Shown here: positions 33,618 to 40,366 of the stretch, piece after piece
How the letters are laid out: each line of letters opens with the position of its first letter
Numbering within the stretch: the stretch's first letter is position 1
Assembly (NCBI GenBank): GCA_016182795.1
Contig: JACPFW010000005.1
Location: 1-64,000, forward strand
Length of the DNA stretch: 64,000 nucleotides
Direction of reading: 5' to 3'
Origin: Gemmatimonadota bacterium
GTDB taxonomy: Bacteria > Gemmatimonadota > Gemmatimonadetes > Gemmatimonadales > Gemmatimonadaceae
The notes under the pieces: generated by a model
Told to the model about the DNA's origin: nothing
Database searches by the model: none
What the model saw: only the letters and a program-made list of their open reading frames with translations
Position numbers and translations under genes: made by a program

Positions 33618-35387
33618 GTGAACCGCCGATTCCTCTTCGCGCTCGCCGCCCTGCTGACCGTCGCCGCCTGCGGCAAGAAGGCCGAAAAGCCGGTCGCCAT
33701 TCAGACCGCGCCGGTCACGCGCCGCGACATCGTCGTCGACGCCACGGCCACCGCGACCATCGAGCCCATCAACATCGTCGAGGTCAAGTCCAAGACCGCG
33801 TCGGGCCAGATCACCAAGATGACCGTCGAGGTCGGCTCGTACGTGAAGCCCGGCGACCTCATCGTCCAGATCGACACCCGCGACCTCACCAACGCCGCCA
33901 ACCAGGCGCAGGCCGACTTTGAGGCCGCCCAGGCGAAGCTGACGACGTCAACGGCGCAGAAGAAGCGCTCCGATGACTTGTTCAAGCAGCGCATCATCAC
34001 GGCGACGGAAAACGAAACCGCCAACCTCGATTTCGCCAACGCGCAGGCCAGCTTCGTGCGCGCCAAGACGTCGCTCGACCTCGCCCAGCAGCGCCTCGAG
34101 GATGCCACCGTTCGCGCGCCCGTCGAAGGCACCGTCATCGACAAGACCGTCTCGCTCGGCCAGGTCATCCAGGCCGGCACGTCGTCGGTGGGCGGCGGTT
34201 CGACCATCCTCAAGATGGCCGACCTCTCCCGCGTCCGCGCGCGCGCCCTCGTCAACGAGACCGATATCGGCCAGATCGTCGCCGGCCAGGAAGCAACGGT
34301 CACGGTTGACGCCTTCCCCGACCATCCGTTCCACGGCAAGGTCGAGAAGGTCGAGCCGCAGGCCGTCGTGCAGCAGAACGTCACGATGTTCCCCGTGCTG
34401 ATCTCGCTCTCCAACGAGGAAGGCCTGCTCAAGCCGGGCATGAACGGCGAGGCCTCCGTGCTCGTCGATCGCCGCACGAGCGTGCTGGCCATCCCCAATG
34501 ACGCCGTGCGCAGCATGCGCGAAGTCCAGAACATCGCCCCGCTGCTCAACCTGAATCCCGACAGCGTCAGCGCGCAGCTGCGCGCCAACATGGGCGCGAT
34601 GTTCCGTGGCAATGGTGGCAATGGCGGGGCGCCGAACGGCGCGCGCAACGGCAACCGCGGCGGCCAGGCCGGGCGCATGCAGACCAGCAATGGCGAAGTC
34701 GACCTGCTGCCGCAGGGCTTCGGCGGGCAGGGTGGCGGCGGCTTCCAGCGCGTCGAAGTCACCGACGCCGACTGCAAGAAGGTGAGCGACGCGCTCAAGA
34801 AGCAGCCGGCCGTGGCCAAGGAGCTCCAGGCGCTGCGCCAACAGATGCTCAGCCCCGACGCTGATCGCCGTGCGCTGTTCCCCAAGATGCAGGAGCTTTA
34901 CGGCAAGCTCGGCGTTGACTCGCGCATTGCGGGTGCATGCCAGCGGCGCGAGAGCGGCAACGGCGCCAACGGCGGCATGGGTAGCATGAACGGCGGCGCG
35001 CAGAGCGGCCGCACCGGCGGCCCGCAGGCGGGTGGTTCGGCCAGCCGCGGCGATCAGGCCGGACGCGCGGTCGAAGTGCCGCAGGCGCCGGGCCTCCGCG
35101 CGCGTTCGCGCAGCGGCCTCGTCTTTGTGCAAAAGGCCGACTCCACGTGGGAGCCGCGGATGGTGCGCCTCGGCGTCGCCAACTTCGACTACACCGAAGT
35201 GCTCGACGGCCTCAAGGAAGGTGAGCGTGTGGCGCTGCTGTCGGCGGCCGCCATGCAGGCCCAGCGCCAGGCGGCTACTGACCGCGCCCGTCAGATGATG
35301 GGCGGCGGCAGCCCGCTCGGCGGCACCGGCGGCGCCGGCGGCGGCCGCGGTGGCGCCGCGGCGGCGCCCGCGCGTCCGAGGAACTAA
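33618..35387 (+). CDS. MacA-like periplasmic adaptor (RND/HlyD type) with extra helical insert
   Basis: A 589-residue lipoprotein adaptor. The GTG at 33618 follows CGGAG and gives a lipoprotein signal (FLFALAALLTVAAC). The GTG at 33579 would only add an unlikely N-terminal tail. Lipoyl, coiled-coil and beta-barrel domains fill residues about 30-300. An insert of about 150 residues interrupts the C-terminal membrane-proximal region: a Gly/Asn-rich linker, a helical piece (about 380-445; DADCKKVSDALKKQ...LFPKMQELYGKLG) and another Gly-rich linker. The LFPKMQ part resembles LFPKLQ in the receptor tail. MacA proteins are normally near 370 residues. Confidence 0.87.
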   Translation: MNRRFLFALAALLTVAACGKKAEKPVAIQTAPVTRRDIVVDATATATIEPINIVEVKSKTASGQITKMTVEVGSYVKPGDLIVQIDTRDLTNAANQAQADFEAAQAKLTTSTAQKKRSDDLFKQRIITATENETANLDFANAQASFVRAKTSLDLAQQRLEDATVRAPVEGTVIDKTVSLGQVIQAGTSSVGGGSTILKMADLSRVRARALVNETDIGQIVAGQEATVTVDAFPDHPFHGKVEKVEPQAVVQQNVTMFPVLISLSNEEGLLKPGMNGEASVLVDRRTSVLAIPNDAVRSMREVQNIAPLLNLNPDSVSAQLRANMGAMFRGNGGNGGAPNGARNGNRGGQAGRMQTSNGEVDLLPQGFGGQGGGGFQRVEVTDADCKKVSDALKKQPAVAKELQALRQQMLSPDADRRALFPKMQELYGKLGVDSRIAGACQRRESGNGANGGMGSMNGGAQSGRTGGPQAGGSASRGDQAGRAVEVPQAPGLRARSRSGLVFVQKADSTWEPRMVRLGVANFDYTEVLDGLKEGERVALLSAAAMQAQRQAATDRARQMMGGGSPLGGTGGAGGGRGGAAAAPARPRN

Positions 35388-35389
35388 GG

Positions 35390-36613
35390 ATGCTGTTCGG
35401 TGAAACCATCATGGTGGCGCTCGGCGCGCTCAAGGCCAACAAGCTGCGCTCCCTGCTCACCATGCTCGGCATCGTCATCGGCGTCGCGGCCGTCATTGCG
35501 GTCGTGGCCCTCGGCCGCGGCGCGCAGAAGGCCGTGAACGACCGCATTGCCGCGCTCGGCACCACCCTGCTCACCGTCAGCCCCGGCCAGGCCTTTGGCA
35601 TGGGCGGCGTGCGCACCGGCTTCGGCAGCGCGCGACTGACGCTCGAGGATGCCAAGGCGCTCGAGAACAACGGCACCAAGATTCTCGCCGTGCAGCCCGA
35701 GATGAGCGGCAATCTGCAGGTGCAGTTCCTCAACAAGAACACCAACACGCAGATCGTCGGCGTGTCGTCGAACTTTCCGCAGGTGCGCAACTACGAGCTC
35801 GCCGCCGGACGGTTCTTCACGACGTCCGAGGACAACTCGCGCCAGCGGCTCGCCATCGCCGGCCCGACCGTCGTCGAGAACCTCGGGCTGCAAACGCCCG
35901 ATGCCCTCATCGGTGAAACGGTGCGCATTCGCGGCATCCAGTTCACGATCATCGGCGTGTACAAGTCCAAGGGGCAGGCGTCGCCGTTCAACAACCCCGA
36001 TGACCAGGTCCTGATTCCCATCACGACGGCGCGGTACCGCGTGCTCGGTCAGAACCGCGTGCGTTCCATCAGCGTGCTCTCGCCGTCGGAAGACGACATT
36101 CCCGAGACGATGGCCGAGGTGCAGAAGATCCTGCGCCGCGAGCACCGCCTCCGCGCCGGCAAGGAAGACGATTTCAACATCCGTTCGCAGGCCGACTTCC
36201 TGAACACGCTCGGCGAGACCACGCAGGTCTTCTCGTTGCTGCTCGCCGGCATCGCCACGGTGTCGCTCGTCGTCGGCGGCATCGGCATCATGAACATCAT
36301 GCTCGTGTCGGTGACGGAACGCACGCGCGAGATCGGCATCCGCAAGGCGCTGGGCGCGACCAAGTGGAACATCATGTTCCAGTTCCTCATCGAGGCCATC
36401 GTGCTCTGCCTCGTCGGCGGCGCCATTGGCATTCTCGTCGGCACGGGAGGCGCCGCGGCGTTCACCAAGCTGATGGGCTGGACCACCGAGGTCGGCTCCA
36501 CCGCCGTGGCGCTCGCGTTTGGCTTCTCGGCCGGCGTGGGCGTCGTGTTCGGCGTCTATCCGGCGCGGCGCGCGGCCACGATGGATCCCATCGTCGCACT
36601 GCGCTACGAGTAG
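35390..36613 (+). CDS. MacB-like ABC transporter permease (FtsX family)
   Basis: A 407-residue membrane protein with the MacB periplasmic core domain between TM1 (LRSLLTMLGIVIGVAAVIAVVALGRGAQ) and three C-terminal helices containing the FtsX pattern (VGGIGIMNIMLVSVTERTREIGIRKALGATKWNIMFQFLIEAI). E. coli MacB has its ATPase domain fused at the N-terminus. Here it is missing and no separate ATPase gene is found nearby, so an ATPase must be encoded elsewhere. It exports an unknown substrate with the adaptor and TolC above. Convergent with the TonB-like gene, whose 3' end carries a GC hairpin. Confidence 0.9.
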   Translation: MLFGETIMVALGALKANKLRSLLTMLGIVIGVAAVIAVVALGRGAQKAVNDRIAALGTTLLTVSPGQAFGMGGVRTGFGSARLTLEDAKALENNGTKILAVQPEMSGNLQVQFLNKNTNTQIVGVSSNFPQVRNYELAAGRFFTTSEDNSRQRLAIAGPTVVENLGLQTPDALIGETVRIRGIQFTIIGVYKSKGQASPFNNPDDQVLIPITTARYRVLGQNRVRSISVLSPSEDDIPETMAEVQKILRREHRLRAGKEDDFNIRSQADFLNTLGETTQVFSLLLAGIATVSLVVGGIGIMNIMLVSVTERTREIGIRKALGATKWNIMFQFLIEAIVLCLVGGAIGILVGTGGAAAFTKLMGWTTEVGSTAVALAFGFSAGVGVVFGVYPARRAATMDPIVALRYE

Positions 36614-36623
36614 CGCGACGCCG

Positions 36624-37328
36624 TCAAGGGCGGCGCGGCGTGTCCGCGCCGCCGCGCCGGACGTTGAACCTGAACGGCAGTTCCACCATCTGCCGCACTT
36701 TCCGCGGCCCCACGGTTGCCGGGTGGAACTTCATCCGCGGCAGCGCCTCGCGCACCGCGGCGGCGAACAGCGAGTGGTTGGTCTCAACCACACGGAAGGT
36801 CGCGAGGTCGGCGAGTCCGGTGGAGTCGACGACGAATCGCACCACGGCCATGCCTTCGATCCCCTGCTTCTCCAGCAGCTGCGGGTAGGCCGGCACCGCA
36901 CTCGTCGGGTCGCGCACGGCGGCGGTATCGACGTCCTGCAGCGTGAACGCATTCTGCGCCGCGGCGGCTTGCTCAATCGGTTCCGGCGCCGCGTTGTCCA
37001 GCAGCTGTGGCTCCGACGCGCCCACCTGCTCGCGGTTCTCGGTGTAGACGTCGGGGGCAGCGGGAACCGGCAGGCCACCGCGCATCGCCGACCAACTCGC
37101 TTGTGCCTCCGCGCCCGCGCCTCCCGGTCGATCCGGTGGGAGCAGATACCGCAGCGCCGATTCGATGATCGATTCCGTGGTTGGCGGCGCCGGTTGCAGC
37201 AGCGTCTTGCCCGGGCCCGCGATCAACGCGAGCGCCAGCGCAGCGTGCACGACGACGCTCACGCCGGCGCCCAGTGGCAGGCGCTCCGAACTGCGGGGAG
37301 GATGCTGCAGCAAGTCGAACACGAGCAC
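36624..37328 (-). CDS. TonB-like energy transducer protein
   Basis: A 234-residue protein. A single N-terminal membrane helix (GAGVSVVVHAALALALIAGPG, about 20-40) is followed by a Pro/Ala-rich periplasmic spacer and a TonB-type C-terminal domain (about 145-225: YPQLLEKQGIEGMAVVRFVVDSTGLADLATFRVVETNHSLFAAAVREALPRMKFHPA). This fits a true TonB, which links proton-motive force to receptors such as 26292-30107. No exbB/exbD genes are in the window. The start is a GTG. It is divergent from the PadR regulator with 177 bases between. Confidence 0.83.
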   Translation of the reverse strand: MLVFDLLQHPPRSSERLPLGAGVSVVVHAALALALIAGPGKTLLQPAPPTTESIIESALRYLLPPDRPGGAGAEAQASWSAMRGGLPVPAAPDVYTENREQVGASEPQLLDNAAPEPIEQAAAAQNAFTLQDVDTAAVRDPTSAVPAYPQLLEKQGIEGMAVVRFVVDSTGLADLATFRVVETNHSLFAAAVREALPRMKFHPATVGPRKVRQMVELPFRFNVRRGGADTPRRP

Positions 37329-37454
37329 TCCGGGGGACGACGGACCGTTTGGCCGACCCGCATATGGTATGGCATCGGACGGGGCCGGTACAGTTCCCTA
37401 CGCGCCTCGCCGCCCCGCCGGTTCCGCGGCGATTGGGATGCTTGACTCGCTTCT

Positions 37455-37496
37455 TATTTCGATATATCTTAGCTATATCTTAGCACTATCGAAATA
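37455..37496. promoter_or_regulatory. AT-rich operator/promoter region of padR
   Basis: TATTTCGATA (37455-37464) is repeated inverted as TATCGAAATA (37487-37496), with two direct copies of TATATCTTAG between. This AT-rich island in GC-rich DNA lies 9 bases before the PadR start, over the expected promoter, and is a likely autoregulatory PadR site. Confidence 0.7.
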
Positions 37497-37505
37497 GGAG
37501 AGGAT

Positions 37506-38099
37506 ATGTCGTTTTACGACCGATGTGACCGTCGCGGCGCCGGACGGGGCTGGAGCGGGATCGACGCCGAGTTCTCCAATTTTATTGGGCGCATGAGTGG
37601 CGGCTTCCGTGGCGGAGCGTTCCGTGGCGGCCGCTTCTTTGGCCACGGCGACCTCAAGTTGGTGATCCTCTCCCTGCTCGAAGAGCGGCCGCGCCACGGC
37701 TACGACATCATCAAGGCGGTCGAGGAGCGCTCGGGGGGCATGTATCAGCCCAGCGCGGGGACGGTCTATCCCACGCTGACGCTGCTCGAGGAGATGGGCT
37801 TCGCCCGTTCGACGCCCGATGACGGCGGAAAGCGGGTCTACGAGATCACGGATGCCGGCCGCCAGCACCTGGCCGACAACCGGACGACCGTCGACGACAT
37901 CTTCTCGCGCATCAAGCGCACCGGCGCCGGGCTCACCAGCGACGCCATGCAGGAGATGAACCGGGCCTTCGGGCGGTTGGCGCGGGCCACCTACTCCCAG
38001 GCCTCGCATCGGCTTGACGACCACGAGTTTTTGCGCGGGGTGGCCAAGGCGCTGGACGACGCGGCTGCGGCGATCAACGCGTTGGCGACAGGCCGGTAG
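37506..38099 (+). CDS. PadR family transcriptional regulator
   Basis: A 197-residue regulator. The PadR winged helix is clear at about 48-120 (FGHGDLKLVILSLLEERPRHGYDIIKAVEE and PSAGTVYPTLTLLEEMGF). The N-terminal 45 residues are Gly/Arg/Phe-rich, common in this subgroup. The C-terminal half is helical and probably mediates dimerisation. Start at 37506 follows GGAGAGGAT. It probably represses its own promoter. Other targets are unknown, though the divergent TonB-like gene is an obvious candidate. Confidence 0.93.
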   Translation: MSFYDRCDRRGAGRGWSGIDAEFSNFIGRMSGGFRGGAFRGGRFFGHGDLKLVILSLLEERPRHGYDIIKAVEERSGGMYQPSAGTVYPTLTLLEEMGFARSTPDDGGKRVYEITDAGRQHLADNRTTVDDIFSRIKRTGAGLTSDAMQEMNRAFGRLARATYSQASHRLDDHEFLRGVAKALDDAAAAINALATGR

Positions 38100-38139
38100 G
38101 CTCTTGGTGGCTGGACGCCGCCAAAGACCGCCATATGTT

Positions 38140-38172
38140 ACAACGGGTCGCGCATCGTGCGCGGCCCGTTGT
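38140..38172 (+). terminator. 15-bp hairpin between padR and kup
   Basis: ACAACGGGTCGCGCA (38140-38154), loop TCG, TGCGCGGCCCGTTGT (38158-38172), one T-G wobble. No T tract follows, so it may end padR transcription inefficiently, or may lie in the kup leader. It contains the upstream in-frame GTG (38157), which argues against that start for kup. Confidence 0.5.
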
Positions 38173-38237
38173 GCTTGGGGCGGCGGTCGCAGGCCCCAGA
38201 ATACCCAGATATCCCAGGGGCATCGCCCCGCGAACAT

Positions 38238-40271
38238 ATGCCGGCTGATTCAAGCAGCCCCACCCCGTCGCCGGATCCCTCCGGGCCTCCAGCGGCGCCG
38301 ACGTCCGCTCAAGCGGGCGCATCGCCAAACAACTTCACGGCGGAGCATGTGGTGCCCTCGCACGAGCGGCATCACGTGGAGGAGCGTCCGGTCGGCAAGC
38401 GGCTCGCCGTCCTCACCCTCGCCGCGCTCGGTGTCGTCTATGGCGACATTGGCACGAGCCCGCTGTACGCCCTGCGCGAGTGCTTCAAGCCTGGCTACGC
38501 ACTGACCCCCGAGCCGGACAACATCTACGGCGTGGCGTCGCTGATCTTCTGGGCACTGATGCTCGTCGTGACGGTCAAGTACGTCACGTTCGTGATGCGC
38601 GCCGACAACCGCGGCGAAGGCGGTGTGCTCGCGCTCCTCTCGCTGATCGTCAGCAAGAAGACCGACCGCCGTCGCGGCCGCGCCTTCCTGATTGCGCTCG
38701 GGTTGTTCGGCGCGGCCCTGCTCTATGGCGACGGCGCCATCACCCCGGCCATCTCGGTGCTTTCGGCGATGGAGGGGCTCGAGATCGTCTCGCCGCGGAT
38801 GACGGCGGCGGTGGTGCCGCTGACGGTCGGTATTCTCATTGGCCTCTTCCTGCTGCAGAAACGCGGCACCGCGGCGGTAGGGGCGTTGTTCGGGCCGATC
38901 ACGCTGACGTGGTTCGTGACCATCGGCGCGCTCGGACTGCACGAAGTGTGGGTCGAGCCCGAGATTCTGCTCGCCGTGAATCCGTGGTATGCGCTCAACC
39001 TGTTCCTGACGCAGAGCCACATGGCGATCATCGTCGTTGGCTACGTCGTGCTGGCGGTCACCGGCGCCGAAGCGCTGTACGCCGACATGGGCCATTTCGG
39101 CCGCCGTCCCATCCGCGTGGCATGGCTCTGGATCGTCCTCCCGTGCCTCACGCTCAATTACTTCGGGCAGGGCGCGCTGCTGCTGCGCGACCCCACCGCC
39201 GTCGAGAATCCGTTCTATCTTCTCGCGCCGCGCGTGATCCTGTATCCGCTGATCGCGCTCGCCACGACGGCGGCGGTCATCGCCTCACAGGCCATGATCT
39301 CCGGGGCGTTCTCCATCACCCAGCAGTGTGTGCAGCTGGGTTACTCGCCGCGCGTGACCATCAAGCACACCTCGGCCAAGACCGAGGGGCAGATTTACAT
39401 CCCCGAGGTCAACTGGGGGCTGATGGTCGGCTGCCTGGTGATTGTGCTCACGTTCCGCGGCTCGTCTGATCTGAGCGCGGCGTACGGCATTGCCGTCACG
39501 GGCACGATGCTCGCGACGTCGGTGCTCTTTGGCGTCGTGACCGCCGCGCGCTGGAACTGGCCGCGCTGGCAGGTGGCCCTGCTGGTGGGCGGTTTCGTGC
39601 TGATGGACCTGGCGCTCTTCGGCTCCAACCTCGCCAAGCTTCGGCACGGCGGCTGGGTGCCGGTGGCCATTGCGATCGCGATCTTCATTGGCATGACCAC
39701 GTGGAAGCGCGGACGCGACATTCTGCGCGAGCGGCTCAAGGAAATCACGATGCCGCTCGACGCGTTCCTCAAGAGCCTCTCGTCGGGCAAGATCCTGCGC
39801 GTGCCGGGCACGGCGGTGTTCATGACCTCCGAGGCGGCCGGCGCGCCGGTGGTGCTGTTCCACCACCTCAAGCACAACAAGGTGCTGCACGAGCAGGTCA
39901 TCCTGCTGTCGATCCAGACCGCCACTGTGCCCGAGGTGCCGCATCAGGAGCGGATGCGGCTCGAGTACCTCGAACACGGCTTCGTGCGCGTGTCGGCGGT
40001 GTACGGTTTCATGGAGACGCCCAACGTCACGGAGCTCCTTGGCTTGCTGCGGGAGCGCGGCGTGAAGGCCAAGCCCATGGAGACGAGCTACTATCTGGGC
40101 AGAGAGCAGCTCATTCCGCGCCAGAAGGCGTGGAAGGAAGGCGGCATGACCATGAGCATCTGGCGCAAGAGGCTCTTTGCCTTCATGGCCAAGAACGCGG
40201 TGTCGGCCGCGGCGTTCTTCCAGTTGCCGCCGAACCGCGTAGTGGAGCTGGGGACGCAGATCGAGTTCTAG
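38238..40271 (+). CDS. kup: Kup-type potassium uptake protein
   Basis: A 677-residue K+/H+ symporter. GDIGTSPLYALRECF in TM1 and EGGVLALLSLI are classical Kup motifs, and about twelve membrane helices are followed by a 150-residue cytoplasmic tail (VPGTAVFMTSEAAGAPVVLFHHLKHNKVLHEQVILLSI). The ATG at 38238 leaves about 65 Pro/Ser-rich residues before TM1; an in-frame GTG at 38157 lies in the hairpin. No Shine-Dalgarno is seen. No ydaO-like c-di-AMP riboswitch could be recognised in the 138-base leader. It is the only uptake-type K+ transporter seen here, beside a K+ channel at 50946. Confidence 0.95.
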   Translation: MPADSSSPTPSPDPSGPPAAPTSAQAGASPNNFTAEHVVPSHERHHVEERPVGKRLAVLTLAALGVVYGDIGTSPLYALRECFKPGYALTPEPDNIYGVASLIFWALMLVVTVKYVTFVMRADNRGEGGVLALLSLIVSKKTDRRRGRAFLIALGLFGAALLYGDGAITPAISVLSAMEGLEIVSPRMTAAVVPLTVGILIGLFLLQKRGTAAVGALFGPITLTWFVTIGALGLHEVWVEPEILLAVNPWYALNLFLTQSHMAIIVVGYVVLAVTGAEALYADMGHFGRRPIRVAWLWIVLPCLTLNYFGQGALLLRDPTAVENPFYLLAPRVILYPLIALATTAAVIASQAMISGAFSITQQCVQLGYSPRVTIKHTSAKTEGQIYIPEVNWGLMVGCLVIVLTFRGSSDLSAAYGIAVTGTMLATSVLFGVVTAARWNWPRWQVALLVGGFVLMDLALFGSNLAKLRHGGWVPVAIAIAIFIGMTTWKRGRDILRERLKEITMPLDAFLKSLSSGKILRVPGTAVFMTSEAAGAPVVLFHHLKHNKVLHEQVILLSIQTATVPEVPHQERMRLEYLEHGFVRVSAVYGFMETPNVTELLGLLRERGVKAKPMETSYYLGREQLIPRQKAWKEGGMTMSIWRKRLFAFMAKNAVSAAAFFQLPPNRVVELGTQIEF

Positions 40272-40288
40272 CGCATTGGCTGGTGGGG

Positions 40289-40329
40289 CCGAGAGCGGAC
40301 GCGCAGGGTAGCCCTGCCCCCGCTCTCGG
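40289..40329 (+). terminator. Nested hairpin after kup
   Basis: CCGAGAGCGG (40289-40298) pairs with CCGCTCTCGG (40320-40329), enclosing GCAGGG/CCCTGC. The 10-bp outer stem is perfect but no T tract follows. It sits 18 bases after the kup stop, so termination is the likely role. Confidence 0.6.
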
Positions 40330-40366
40330 TGCAATTTCGGGGACTTCTTTTCCTCCCCGAGTCCCT

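Noticed and set aside
38100-38237. c-di-AMP (ydaO) riboswitch before kup
   Set aside because: The leader is short and contains only one simple hairpin. No ydaO core sequence was seen.
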